A stretch of DNA of 51,699 nt from an uncultured Chloroflexota bacterium (GTDB taxonomy: Bacteria > Chloroflexota > Chloroflexia > Thermomicrobiales > UBA6265): assembly GCA_937870845.1 (NCBI GenBank), contig CALMZR010000175.1:1-51699 (forward strand). Direction: 5' to 3'. Positions 1 to 8,431 of this stretch are shown here, piece by piece. Made by a program: the position numbers and the translations under genes. Within the stretch, counting starts at the first letter, position 1, and each line of letters starts with the position of its first letter. The notes under the pieces are model-generated. The model ran no database searches. It saw only the letters and a program-made list of their open reading frames with translations, and had not been told where the DNA came from.

Positions 1-833
1 CGGAAATAGTTGCGCGGCGTCGACATCGTGGTGCCCCGCTCGGGGGAGGGGGGCTGGGCGCCGAGGCCGATGAAGGAGAGGGAGCTGGTGGCGAGGATGG
101 CGTAGCCGACATCGAGGGTGAGCTGGATGATGATGACGGAGATGGCGTTGGGGAGGATGTGGCGGAGGAGGAGGCGGGGCCCGGAGAGGCCGATGCTTTC
201 GGCGGCGGTGACGTAGTCGCGCTCGCGGATGGAGAGGATCTGGCCGCGGACGAGGCGGGCGTACCAGGGCCAGAAGACGGTGGCGAGCGCGATCATGGTC
301 CAGTGCAGCTCGCGGCCGAGCGAGGCGGCGATGGCGATAGCGAGGATGAGCGCGGGGAAGGCGAGGAACATGTCGGTGAAGCGCATGAGGACTTCGTCGA
401 CGATGCCGCCAAAGTAGCCGGCGACGGCGCCGACGAGGGTGCCGAAGATGACGGCGAAGCTGAGGACGACCGCGGCCACCTGCAGGCTAATACGGGCGCC
501 GGTCATGACGCGGCTCAGGAGGTCGCGGCCGAGCTCGTCGGTGCCCATGGGGTGGGCGAGGGAGGGGGCGAGGAGCTTGGAGCCGGTAATGTCCTGGGCG
601 TAGGGATCGTGCGGGGCGAGGGCCTGGCCGAAGATGGCGAGGACGGCGAAGACGACGACGATGATCAGCCCGACGAGGTTGAGCTTGTTGCCGATGAGGA
701 AGCGTTGAAGATTGCGGCGCATCTGGCTCTGGCCGGATGCGGCGGCGCGCAGACCGGGCATCTCGGCCGCGGAAAAATCTCCGGGGTAGGCGACGGCGGC
801 CTGCTCAGGTCCGACGGCGGTCTCGGCGCTCAT
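1..833 (-). CDS. dppC: Peptide/nickel-type ABC transporter permease, DppC family (3' end cut by window edge)
   Basis: Inner-membrane permease that pairs with DppB to form the channel of a peptide-type (Dpp/Opp) importer. The first 277 residues are visible. A soluble N-terminus of about 45 residues is followed by a membrane segment (about 52-75), the family motif MGTDELGRDLLSR (96-108), further membrane spans, and the EAA coupling loop AAESIGLSGPRLLLRHILPN (210-229) that contacts the ATPase. The ATG at 833 overlaps the stop of the upstream dppB as ATGA, so translation is coupled. The C-terminus and any ATPase genes lie beyond base 1. Substrate (peptide, nickel or other) cannot be told from the permease. 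Confidence 0.93.
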   Translation of the reverse strand, partial: MSAETAVGPEQAAVAYPGDFSAAEMPGLRAAASGQSQMRRNLQRFLIGNKLNLVGLIIVVVFAVLAIFGQALAPHDPYAQDITGSKLLAPSLAHPMGTDELGRDLLSRVMTGARISLQVAAVVLSFAVIFGTLVGAVAGYFGGIVDEVLMRFTDMFLAFPALILAIAIAASLGRELHWTMIALATVFWPWYARLVRGQILSIRERDYVTAAESIGLSGPRLLLRHILPNAISVIIIQLTLDVGYAILATSSLSFIGLGAQPPSPERGTTMSTPRNYF

Positions 834-1840
834 CAGTAGGAAATCCTGGGGTCGAGGAAGAGGTAGAGGATATCGACGAGGAGGTTCATGAGGACGAAGA
901 CGAGGGCGATGACGAGCGTCGTGGCCATGGTGGCGTTGTAGTCGAGGCGCTGGATGGCTTCGACGGCATAGCGGCCGATCCCCGGCCAGGAGAAGACGAT
1001 CTCGACCAGGAAGGCGCCGGAGAGGAGGAGGCCAATCTGCAGGCCGAGGGAGGTGACGGTGGGGAGCATGGCGTTCTTGACGGCGTGACCGAAGATGACG
1101 GTCCGCGGCGAGATGCCTTTTGCCCTGGCGGTGCGGATGTAATCCTGGTTCAGGACTTCGAGCATGCCGCCGCGGACCATGCGGGTGATGACCGCCAGGG
1201 AGCCGTAGGCGAGGACGGTGGCCGGCATGATGAGGTGGAGGAGCGACGTGCGAAGCAGGTCCCAGTCGCGAGCGACGATCGAGTCGAGGATGTACATGCC
1301 GGTCAGGGTCGGCGGCGCGTCCATGCCGATGGGGATGCGGGCGCCGTCGGGGAGCCAGCCGAGGCGGCCGAAAAAGACGAACTGGGCCATGATCGCCAGC
1401 CAGAAGACGGGGAGGGCCAGACCGGAGATGGAGACGAAGCGGGCGACGTGGTCGGGCAGCTTGTCGCGGCGCACCGAGGAGACGATGCCGAGGGGGATGC
1501 CGATGAGGGTTGCCATGACGAAGGCGACGGCGCCGAGCTCGATGGTGGCCGGGAGATAGCGCTTGAGGTCTTCGGAGACGGGGCGGCGGGTGGTGAACGA
1601 CGTGCCGAGGTCGCCATGGGCGAGGTTGGTCACGTAGGTGACGTACTGCTGGGGCAGCGGGTCATTGAGGCCGTATTGCTCGCGGATCTTGTCGACGGTA
1701 CTCTGGCTCGCGCGGGGCCCGGCCATCAACCGGGCCGGGTCGCCGGGGATGATGTGCGACAAGCCGAAGGTTAGCAGCGATAGTCCGAAGAGGACGAAGA
1801 CGAGGAAGAGGAGTCTGCGGACGATCAGCCTCACCAGCAT
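833..1840 (-). CDS. dppB: Peptide/nickel-type ABC transporter permease, DppB family
   Basis: Partner permease of DppC, 335 aa, the normal family length. It begins with the typical basic-plus-hydrophobic start MLVRLIVRRLLFLVFVLFGL and has the conserved HIIPGDPAR segment, several membrane spans and the EAA loop YIRTARAKGISPRTVIFGHA in the C-terminal third. The ATG at 1840 was chosen because AAAGGA lies just upstream and family similarity begins there; the frame is open further upstream but unlike the family. The stop overlaps the dppC start by ATGA, and the substrate-binding gene ends 61 bases upstream, so the three genes form one minus-strand operon. Confidence 0.94.
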   Translation of the reverse strand: MLVRLIVRRLLFLVFVLFGLSLLTFGLSHIIPGDPARLMAGPRASQSTVDKIREQYGLNDPLPQQYVTYVTNLAHGDLGTSFTTRRPVSEDLKRYLPATIELGAVAFVMATLIGIPLGIVSSVRRDKLPDHVARFVSISGLALPVFWLAIMAQFVFFGRLGWLPDGARIPIGMDAPPTLTGMYILDSIVARDWDLLRTSLLHLIMPATVLAYGSLAVITRMVRGGMLEVLNQDYIRTARAKGISPRTVIFGHAVKNAMLPTVTSLGLQIGLLLSGAFLVEIVFSWPGIGRYAVEAIQRLDYNATMATTLVIALVFVLMNLLVDILYLFLDPRISY

Positions 1841-1901
1841 GCCGAATCCTTTATGGCCGGCGGCGACGCGCAGCCAGAGTCCGCGGAATGGATGACGCGG
1901 T

Positions 1902-3623
1902 TCAGGATGACGCCCTCGACATGCCGTAGAAGTTGAAGCTGTCGAGGTAGAGCGGATTCGGCACGAAGCCCTGGATGTTCGCGCCAAGGACGGTGTAACG
2001 GATGATCTGCCCGTAGTAGATCGCCGGCGGATCCTGCTCGGTCAGGATGTTCTGCGCTTCGATCATCAGTTCGGCGAGGCGCTCCTCGTCTTCGTAGTTT
2101 TCGGCCTCGGCCATGATCTCTTCGAAGCGAGGGTTGACCCAGGCCCCTGCGTTCGAGCCGCCGTTGCCGATGTTCGCCTCCGTGAAGTTCGGCCAGAGCT
2201 GGTTCCAGGGATCATTGTAGTCAGGCCACCAACCCCAGCCGCCGATGATGTGCGGCTTTTCTTCGGCCGGGGCGTCTCCGAAGATGGTCGACTCGACGGT
2301 CGCGTAGTCGACGGCAAGGATCTCCAGGCCAAACCCCATTTGCTGGATATTCGCCTGGAACAACTGGGCGATGGTCTGCTCGCGCTCGTCGTTGGCGTCG
2401 ACCATGTACTCGAAGACGTCCCCCTCGGCGAAGCCCCCGGCGATGACGAGCTCCCTGGCCCGGTCAAGGTCGGTGGGGTAGACGAAGACATCGGGGTCGT
2501 ACCCGCGCACGCCCTCGGCGATTGGACCCGAGCGCTGCAACAGACCCTGGAAGACGACGTTCTGGACCTCGTCGTACGGAAAGGCATACGACAAGCCCTG
2601 GCGGACCTCCGGCGTCAGCAGCCGAGGAGCGTTCAGGATCGCCCAACTCACCGCGGACGACGGATACTCGACGACCTGGAGGGCGGGGTTGTCGCGCATG
2701 GCGGCGACGGCATCGACGGTCAGATTGAAGGCCGCTGCGTCCGCTTCGCCGCGTTCCAGGAGCTGGCGGCGAGTCGAGTCTTCGGGTACGACACGGAAGA
2801 TGATCTGATCGAAATGGTTGCCGTCCCAACCGCGGTGGTACCCCTCGTAGCGGCTCAGCACCAACCCTTCGTTGATCGAATTGGATTCCAGGATGTAGGG
2901 GCCGCTGCCGACGGCGAAGGTTCTTGCCCACTCGTGGGCGTAGGGATCCTCCTCCGTGGCATTTTCGGCGATGGCCGTCGGACTGATAACCGATGGGCCG
3001 TAGGAGGAGGCCATCGCCGCGAGGAAGAGCGGTTGCGGGCTGCCGAGGTTGAAGCGGAGCGTGGTGTCGTCGACCACCTCCATCTTGTCGGGCGAATCGC
3101 AAAAGCGGGTAATGACGTTGACCGGCGATCCTTCGAGCTCAATCCAGCGGGTATAGGAGTCCTTGACGGCCTGGGCGTTGGCCGGAGTCTCGTCCTGGAA
3201 GAGCACATCGGGATAGAGCTTGAACGTGTAGGTCGACTGGTCCTCGCTGACCTCCCACGACTCGGCCAGCATCGGCTCGAACTCGTCGGTGCTTTCGCCC
3301 TTGAGCGTGACCAAGCCCTCGTAGACCGCGAGCGCAACGGTCGACGACAGCGTCGAGTACGAGTAGTGGGGATCGATGTCCTCGGTTCCCGAGGTGATGA
3401 TCACCTGAAGGGCGCCGCTGGATTCTTGCCGCGCGGGCAGCGCCGCCGGATCCTTGGAAGGAGCCGCCGGAGCCGCCACGACGCTCCGAGGCGCCGCGTC
3501 GATCAAGGAGGCGATGATGGGAGAGGCGAGACCGAGGCGCAGCCCCGTCTCAAGAATCTGGCGACGGCTCAACTTCCCCGACCGAGCGAGCGCGAAGAGC
3601 CGATTGAAATGGGCGTCGTTCAC
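1902..3623 (-). CDS. Extracellular solute-binding protein, SBP_bac_5 (DppA/OppA) family
   Basis: Substrate-capture protein of the Dpp-type importer, 573 aa. The GTG at 3623 is preceded by GGAGG at suitable spacing. The N-terminus has a short cytoplasmic stretch and then the Tat-like segment LSRRQILETGLRLGLASP, followed by an Ala-rich linker, which suggests export of a folded protein. The mature part carries family hallmarks such as DPHYSYSTLSSTVALAVYEGLV and PMLAESWEVSEDQSTYTFKL (start of the family 5 domain). It is first in the operon before dppB and dppC. Peptides are the default guess for ligand, but this family also binds nickel, glutathione and sugars. Confidence 0.92.
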   Translation of the reverse strand: MNDAHFNRLFALARSGKLSRRQILETGLRLGLASPIIASLIDAAPRSVVAAPAAPSKDPAALPARQESSGALQVIITSGTEDIDPHYSYSTLSSTVALAVYEGLVTLKGESTDEFEPMLAESWEVSEDQSTYTFKLYPDVLFQDETPANAQAVKDSYTRWIELEGSPVNVITRFCDSPDKMEVVDDTTLRFNLGSPQPLFLAAMASSYGPSVISPTAIAENATEEDPYAHEWARTFAVGSGPYILESNSINEGLVLSRYEGYHRGWDGNHFDQIIFRVVPEDSTRRQLLERGEADAAAFNLTVDAVAAMRDNPALQVVEYPSSAVSWAILNAPRLLTPEVRQGLSYAFPYDEVQNVVFQGLLQRSGPIAEGVRGYDPDVFVYPTDLDRARELVIAGGFAEGDVFEYMVDANDEREQTIAQLFQANIQQMGFGLEILAVDYATVESTIFGDAPAEEKPHIIGGWGWWPDYNDPWNQLWPNFTEANIGNGGSNAGAWVNPRFEEIMAEAENYEDEERLAELMIEAQNILTEQDPPAIYYGQIIRYTVLGANIQGFVPNPLYLDSFNFYGMSRASS

Positions 3624-4055
3624 AGGAGATCCTCCACGCTGGACGCCGACGTCGCCAGTCGCGGCGACACGGCGGCCCGCCGCTGCCGACCACCGTTCCA
3701 CTGCCATCGCGTCGTCTTCATCTGAAACATGGCGCCCAGCATACTCGTCACGACCGTGGACAGGCGAGAATGCTATGTCCGTGGCATCACCCCGCGCAAG
3801 CTGACGCCTCCAAGCAGGCGCGGGGTTCGGCGACACCTGGATTGATCGCGATTTCCGACCGATCCAAGGAGTTCTGGCGTACGCGCTCTGGGCGCGGTGA
3901 TGAACGGAGAGCGGACCTGGGCCTTCCACTCGCCAGGTAGGTCGTTATGGCTTTTTGGGGCCTCTGCTGTCGGCCTGAGGCCGACGGGCGCGGCAAGCGG
4001 CGCCCCTAGGAGCGGGCGTGGCATAGCCGCCGTCCAGTAAGCCGCGACCACCTGC
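3624..4055. other. Intergenic region upstream of the dpp-type operon, no gene seen
   Basis: No convincing coding sequence in about 430 bases. It must hold the minus-strand promoter for the solute-binding protein operon and the 3' end signals of the minus-strand aminotransferase. I could not single out a convincing -35/-10 pair. The double-hairpin repeat at 3967-4006 sits near the aminotransferase stop and could end its transcript. Confidence 0.5.
3967..4006. repeat. 40-nt double-hairpin repeat, copy A
   Basis: Two adjacent small stems: GTCGGCCT facing GGCCGAC, then GGGCGC facing GCGCCC across a GCAAGCG loop. A second copy at 6850-6889 differs at only two of 40 positions. Placement just after a minus-strand stop fits a REP-like or terminator role. 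Confidence 0.7.
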
Positions 4056-5288
4056 TTAGGCGCGTCCCTCGCGTAGCTCAGACTTTGCAACGTCGCCAAT
4101 GATGCGGATGCCCGGCTCGATGAGGTCGTCTGCGACGAAGGAGAACGACAGGCGGATCTGATTTTGGCCTGTCGCCTCGGAGTAGCAGGCCGGACCCGGG
4201 AGGTATTCGACGCCGAGCTCCTGCGCCTGAGGGAGCATCCGCTGGGCGTCGATTGCTTCGGGCAGCGTGACCCAGATGAAGAAGCCGCCGTCGGGCACGG
4301 TCCAGGTCGTGCCGGGCGGCATGTGCCGATCCAGCGCGGCCAGCATGAGGTCGCGGCGGCGGTGATAGACCTTGCGCAGGCGGGCGACGTGGGGCAGCAG
4401 CCGCTCCGGGAGCCAGTCTGCCGCGACGTGGGCGCCGAAGACGTTCGTGCCGCCGTCAACCTTCAGGGACGAGACGCGGCGGATGAGGCTGGGCGGGCCG
4501 ACGAGCCAGCCGAGGCGCATGCCGGGGCCCATGGTCTTGGAGAGGGTGCCCATGTAGACGACGGAGCCGCTGTCGTCGAGCGAATAGATGGCGGGGAGGC
4601 GTTGGCCGTCGTAGCGGAGGTCGAAGTAGGCGTCGTCTTCGATGAGGAGCGTGCCGGCTTGACGGGTCAGCGCGAGGAGGTCTTTGCGGCGTTGCAAGGA
4701 CATGGTCGCGCCGGTCGGGTTCTGGAAGTTGGCGTTGGCGTAGATGAACTTCGGGGTGTTGCCCGCGGCGTGAAGGCGGTCGAGCTCGCGTGCGAGCGCC
4801 CGGACATCGATGCCTTCGGCGTCGATGGGGATGGAGACGATGTCGGCGCCCGTGGATTGGAAGGCCTGGACCGCGCCGAGCCAGGTCGGCATCTCGCTGA
4901 CGATGGCATCGCCCCAGTCGACGAGGGTGTCGAGGAGGAGGTCGATGGCCTGCGAGCCGCCGGCGGTGATGAGGATGTTATCGCGGCTGGCTTCGATTCC
5001 CTGGTCACGGCGAAGTTTGGCGAGGAGGGCGTCGATCAGGCCCGAGTAACCGGCGTTGTCGCCGTATTGAAGCGCGGCGTGACCGCGCTCGGCGAGGACT
5101 TTGGTGGTCGTGGCCGCGACTTCGGAGGCGGGAAGGGAGGCGGGGTCGGGGAAGCCGAAGATGAACGAGATGCGCTGGCCGACGCGGTCCATGCCCTGCA
5201 GGAGCGGGCCACCGCCAGCTTGCCGGGCGCGCCGGGAAAGCAAGGCTTCGATGTTCGTCTCGGGTGAGGTCTGCGTCTGAGGGGGCAT
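4056..5288 (-). CDS. PLP-dependent aminotransferase, class I/II (2-aminoadipate/LysN-MocR type)
   Basis: Cytosolic fold-type I aminotransferase, 410 aa. Visible family motifs are the substrate/PLP region QYGDNAGYSGL (about 74-84), TAGGSQAIDL, the NFQNPTGA signature (about 188-195), DDAYFDLRY, and the PLP-lysine motif GTLSKTMGPGMRLGW near residue 250. No GntR DNA-binding domain precedes it, so it is a free enzyme of the group that includes 2-aminoadipate, kynurenine and aromatic aminotransferases. ATG at 5288 follows GGAG by five bases. It is upstream of, and co-directional with, the dpp-type operon but 430 bases away, so probably a separate unit. Exact amino acid substrate not assignable. Confidence 0.9.
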   Translation of the reverse strand: MPPQTQTSPETNIEALLSRRARQAGGGPLLQGMDRVGQRISFIFGFPDPASLPASEVAATTTKVLAERGHAALQYGDNAGYSGLIDALLAKLRRDQGIEASRDNILITAGGSQAIDLLLDTLVDWGDAIVSEMPTWLGAVQAFQSTGADIVSIPIDAEGIDVRALARELDRLHAAGNTPKFIYANANFQNPTGATMSLQRRKDLLALTRQAGTLLIEDDAYFDLRYDGQRLPAIYSLDDSGSVVYMGTLSKTMGPGMRLGWLVGPPSLIRRVSSLKVDGGTNVFGAHVAADWLPERLLPHVARLRKVYHRRRDLMLAALDRHMPPGTTWTVPDGGFFIWVTLPEAIDAQRMLPQAQELGVEYLPGPACYSEATGQNQIRLSFSFVADDLIEPGIRIIGDVAKSELREGRA

Positions 5289-5327
5289 GCGGTCTCCGTC
5301 CGGTTCTGGCGCGAGCGATGTCCGGGC

Positions 5328-5333
5328 ATTCTA
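5328..5333 (-). promoter_or_regulatory. Candidate -10 box (TAGAAT) for the aminotransferase
   Basis: On the minus strand GCTAGAATG lies 40 bases before the aminotransferase ATG. The same CTAGAAT word occurs upstream of two other genes in this window (plus strand 5452-5457, minus strand 26649-26654). No good -35 was seen. Confidence 0.35.
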
Positions 5334-5451
5334 GCGGGATCGCGCCCGCAATTCCTCATGGCGCGAGTTCCGCTTCGGCCGGGAAACTTGGTAATGCAGT
5401 GATTGTGCGTCGCGCCTAACGATCCGGACAGGACCGGGTCGGCGGCGATGC

Positions 5452-5457
5452 TAGAAT
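5452..5457 (+). promoter_or_regulatory. Candidate extended -10 box (TGCTAGAAT) for ferredoxin-NADP reductase
   Basis: The TG dinucleotide one base upstream of TAGAAT makes an extended -10 about 60 bases before the chosen ATG. No convincing -35 hexamer at 17 bases. Confidence 0.35.
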
Positions 5458-5515
5458 CGCTACCGTTATGAAACGGGGCCCCGGTGGTGGTTCCCCAGGT
5501 CAGGAGTCAGCCAAC

Positions 5516-6586
5516 ATGTCCAATGCACCGGCGGCGGTTCTGGAGCCGCCGCGCGCCATTCCTGGCGACGATATCTACGACATCACCATCATTGGGGCGG
5601 GGCCGACGGGGCAGTTCGCCGCGTTCTACGCCGGTTTGCGCGGGGCGCGAACGCAGGTGATCGACGCGCTGGAGGAGCCGGGCGGGGCGCTGACGGCGAT
5701 TTACCCGGAGAAGTACATCTACGACGTCATCGGCTTCCCCCGCGTGCTGGCGAAGGATTTCGTCGCTCATTGCGACATCCAGGCGCGGCAGGCCGACCCG
5801 ACGATCCGCCTCAACGAGCAGGTGCGCGAGCTGGAGGCGCTCCCGGACGGCCTCATCCGACTGGGCACGTCGAAAGGCGAGCGCTGGAGCCGGACGGTGA
5901 TCGTCTGCGCCGGGGTCGGCGCCTTCGAGCCGAAGCGATTGAACGTGCCGGGGTTGCGCGAATTGGAGGGGAAGGGCGTTCACTACTTCGCCAAGCGGGT
6001 AGAGGATTTTCGCGACAAGCACGTCGTCATCGTCGGCGGCGGCGATTCGGCGGTCGACTGGGCGGTGACGCTGGAGCCGGTGGCGGCGCAGGTGACGCTG
6101 ATCCACCGGTCCAAGTTCCGGGCGCACGAGGCGACGGTGCGCCAGCTCGAAGAGTCCACGGTCGATCTCAATTATCCCGGCTGCGAGATCACGGCGGTTC
6201 ACCAGAGTGAAGACGGCCGGCTTTCCGCGATCACCTTCAAGACCGCGGAGGGCGACGAGCGGACCATCCCCGCCGATGACCTCATTGTCGCCATCGGCTT
6301 CGTTGCAGACTTGGGCCCAATGAAAACGTGGGGTTTCGAGCTGCAACGCAATCAGATCGTGGCCGACAAGACGACAATGGAGACCGGCATCCCCGGGGTC
6401 TATGCGGCGGGCGACGTGGTGACGTATCCGGCGAAGTTCAAGCTGATCGTGACCGGGGCGGCGGAGGCAGTGACGGCGGTGAACCACGCTGTGACGTTTT
6501 ACGATCCAAAGGCTCGGCTCGACCCCGGCCACTCGACGAACATCATGGAAAAGCGGGAAAAGGCGGAGGCGGCGGCGGAGGGGTGA
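5516..6586 (+). CDS. Ferredoxin--NADP(+) reductase, thioredoxin-reductase-like type
   Basis: Flavoprotein of 356 aa moving electrons between NADPH and ferredoxin or flavodoxin. The FAD-binding GAGPTGQFAAFYAGLRG lies at about residues 27-43 and the NADPH-binding IVGGGDSAVDWA at about 172-183. A second FAD motif, GIPGVYAAGDVVTYPAK, is near the C-terminus. There is no redox-active CxxC in the middle domain, which separates it from thioredoxin reductase and points to the YumC/FNR2 group. The ATG at 5516 has AGGAG nine bases upstream; an ATG at 5468 would add 16 residues with poor family fit. Monocistronic by appearance, facing the UROD-like gene. Confidence 0.9.
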   Translation: MSNAPAAVLEPPRAIPGDDIYDITIIGAGPTGQFAAFYAGLRGARTQVIDALEEPGGALTAIYPEKYIYDVIGFPRVLAKDFVAHCDIQARQADPTIRLNEQVRELEALPDGLIRLGTSKGERWSRTVIVCAGVGAFEPKRLNVPGLRELEGKGVHYFAKRVEDFRDKHVVIVGGGDSAVDWAVTLEPVAAQVTLIHRSKFRAHEATVRQLEESTVDLNYPGCEITAVHQSEDGRLSAITFKTAEGDERTIPADDLIVAIGFVADLGPMKTWGFELQRNQIVADKTTMETGIPGVYAAGDVVTYPAKFKLIVTGAAEAVTAVNHAVTFYDPKARLDPGHSTNIMEKREKAEAAAEG

Positions 6587-6657
6587 CGGGGTGTCGGGTG
6601 ACGGGGAGGGATTCCAGGTTCTACTCCAACAGTCGAGTACCCTCTGACCCTATCACC

Positions 6658-6811
6658 TTAGCGGTACTTTGTGGGATTCAGCCAACGCGGCCAGATCGTG
6701 GTTCCGGATGCGTTCGGCCGGGATCGAAAATGGTGCATCCGTACGCCAGTGCGCCGGTCGCGACGACGGCCGGTCCCGTGCCAATCACCGGACTCCACAA
6801 ACTACCGCTAA
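6658..6811. mobile_element. Possible MITE-like element with terminal inverted repeats (154 bp)
   Basis: TTAGCGGTACTTTGTGG at 6658-6674 is matched in inverted form by CCACAAACTACCGCTAA at 6795-6811, with one mismatch over 17 bases. The space between holds no open reading frame of note. No clear target-site duplication was found in the flanks, so this may be an old element or a non-mobile inverted repeat. Confidence 0.45.
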
Positions 6812-6849
6812 TGCTCAAAGTAGGTTAAATCGTCGCTCTGGGAAGCCTC

Positions 6850-6889
6850 CTGTCGGCCTGCGGCCGACGGGCGCAGCAAGCGGCGCCCC
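6850..6889. repeat. 40-nt double-hairpin repeat, copy B
   Basis: Second copy of the element at 3967-4006, same orientation, two substitutions in 40 bases. One of the changes sits in the loop of the first hairpin and the other in the second stem-loop. It lies downstream of the UROD-like gene on the minus strand, as copy A lies downstream of a minus-strand gene. Confidence 0.7.
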
Positions 6890-6945
6890 CACGATGGGAC
6901 GGGCGTAGCGGTGAGCCGACATTCCGTGGCCATCGCCGCACCCTG

Positions 6946-7935
6946 TCACCCGACGGGGAGGTCTTCGGCGATGGCGCGGGCGGTTTCGAGCCAGCGGGGG
7001 TCGGTGTCGTCGGGGACCGAGCAGCCGTTGGCGAGGATGAACTTGCGGCCGCCGGTCTGGGCGATGGCGTCGCGGGCTTCGGCTTCGATCTGGTCTTCGG
7101 GGCCTTTGTGGAGGGCGCCGAACTCGTTCCAGCCGCCCATCAGGCATTTGCTGGTTTTCACGCGCGCTTCGCGAAGGCTGGGGCCAGCGATGCGGTCGGA
7201 CCAGCTGAGGACCTGGACCGGGTAGTCGAGCGCCATATCGAACATCAGGTCCTTTTCGCCGTGGACGTGGAGGATGTTGAGCCAGCCGCTGGAGGCGCCG
7301 CGGAGGGCGATGAGGTCGTAGGGGCGGCCGAACTCGCGGTACTGCTGCTCGGTCATGATCGTGCGGGTGCAGCCCTGGAGGGCGAAGAAGACGCCGTCGG
7401 CGCCGGCGGCGACGATGTCGCGCAGGTGCGTGGCCAGGTTGTCGGCAATGATGGCCAACGCCTCGTGGAGGACGACGGGGTGCTCCTGCATATGGGCCAG
7501 GAACTGCTCGCGATCCCTGGCGGCGTACATCGCCTCGGCCAGCGGGCTGAAGACGGTCATCACGACGGGGGTGTCGAAGCCGAGCGTGTCGCGCAGAACG
7601 GCGACGGCTTCGGCGCGTTCGCGGAAGTAACGGGAGCGCAGGGGATCGATCGGCTCGAAGAGGCGCCAGTCGTCGACCGAGGAGATGGACTTCTTGGGGA
7701 ACGGGTAGGGGATGTCGGGCATGACCTTGGCGATGTCGAGATCGTATTCGTCGTCGAAGAAGCGGAGGGTGGCTTCGGCCATGGCGCGGCCGGAGCCTTC
7801 CGGCTGAAAGTGATGCCAGAAGCAGACCGGGACGCGATCGACGTCGCCGCCGTTGACGGCAGCCTGGACTCGTTCGAATCGGGTCATGTAGTCGACCGGC
7901 AGGCGTCGTGCGGCGTTGCCCGCGTTCTTGGCCAC
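6946..7935 (-). CDS. Uroporphyrinogen decarboxylase (URO-D) superfamily protein
   Basis: TIM-barrel protein of 329 aa. Family features are MTRFERVQAAVNGGDVDRVP at the start, an HHF motif in place of the HemE RQAGRYLP signature, GADGVFFALQG in mid-protein, and LNILHVHG plus GGWNEFGALHKG in the C-terminal half. The missing HemE arginine motif argues against true uroporphyrinogen decarboxylase; this branch includes corrinoid methyltransferase-like and uncharacterised members. GTG at 7935 has AGGAG eight bases upstream. It diverges from the receiver-like gene at 8036 and has no haem genes nearby. Substrate unknown. Confidence 0.85.
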   Translation of the reverse strand: MAKNAGNAARRLPVDYMTRFERVQAAVNGGDVDRVPVCFWHHFQPEGSGRAMAEATLRFFDDEYDLDIAKVMPDIPYPFPKKSISSVDDWRLFEPIDPLRSRYFRERAEAVAVLRDTLGFDTPVVMTVFSPLAEAMYAARDREQFLAHMQEHPVVLHEALAIIADNLATHLRDIVAAGADGVFFALQGCTRTIMTEQQYREFGRPYDLIALRGASSGWLNILHVHGEKDLMFDMALDYPVQVLSWSDRIAGPSLREARVKTSKCLMGGWNEFGALHKGPEDQIEAEARDAIAQTGGRKFILANGCSVPDDTDPRWLETARAIAEDLPVG

Positions 7936-8035
7936 GGCGAAGGCTCCTTGCTCGGTGCGGCAAATCGGCCGGGATCGTAGCATAGGGCGGAATGGGCGCT
8001 GAAGCGCTGGCTGCCGGTCGATTGATGCGGGGCTG

Positions 8036-8431
8036 ATGCGAGTGATGGAGGACAACAGCGGCGCGGAGCGAAATCTTGCCATCGTCCTCAATCGCGATCT
8101 CATGTTCGGATCGCGGATCCGGCATGCCCTAGCCGGGCTGGGGCTGCAAGCGCACTTCGCCCCGGATACGTCGCGGTTTGTTTCCATGCTAGAAGCCGAG
8201 GGGAGTGTGGCGGCGATTGGTATCCTCGACATGAATGGAGCCGTTGATTGGGAGGCCATTTCCGCGGCGCTGACCGGAACGGTCGATGCGCCGCCGACGC
8301 TTGCGTTCGGGCCTCATGTCGACGCGGAGAGTCGCCGGGCGGCGAAGGCGGCGGGCGTCACCCGCATCGTGTCAAACGGTCAGTTCCACAGCGACATGGC
8401 CGCGCTGATCGACCGCTATCGTCGAGGCTGA
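8036..8431 (+). CDS. Degenerate CheY-like receiver-domain protein
   Basis: A single-domain protein of 131 aa with the alternating strand-helix pattern of response-regulator receivers. The third-strand position keeps an aspartate (AAIGILDMNG, about residues 59-68). The N-terminal acidic pair is replaced by VLNRDLM, and the conserved lysine loop reads IVSNGQF, so phosphorylation-type switching is doubtful. There is no output domain and no kinase nearby. Start at 8036 or at the ATG at 8045; neither has a strong ribosome site. Divergent from the UROD-like gene and 91 bases ahead of the recombinase. Confidence 0.7.
   Translation: MRVMEDNSGAERNLAIVLNRDLMFGSRIRHALAGLGLQAHFAPDTSRFVSMLEAEGSVAAIGILDMNGAVDWEAISAALTGTVDAPPTLAFGPHVDAESRRAAKAAGVTRIVSNGQFHSDMAALIDRYRRG

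Larger units (their letters stand above)
6583..6958. repeat. GGGTGTC/GGGTGAC array pair between convergent genes, with elements between its arms
   Basis: At 6583-6606 GTGACGGGGTGTCGGGTGAC overlaps the reductase stop, and at 6939-6958 the complementary CACCCTGTCACCCGACGGGG overlaps the stop of the facing UROD-like gene. The same type of array closes the next convergent pair with large intergenic repeats (22703-22777). Here the arms are 330 bases apart and the space contains a terminal-inverted-repeat element and a 40-nt REP-like repeat. No gene is present between 6587 and 6945. Confidence 0.6.

Noticed and set aside
2250..3725. Open frame of 491 codons opposite the solute-binding protein
   Set aside because: No recognisable domain; the minus-strand gene has a ribosome site, signal peptide and family motifs.
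6815..8125. Minus-strand frame of 436 codons alongside the UROD-like gene
   Set aside because: Runs of Arg/Pro and no motif; out of frame with the clear UROD-like protein.
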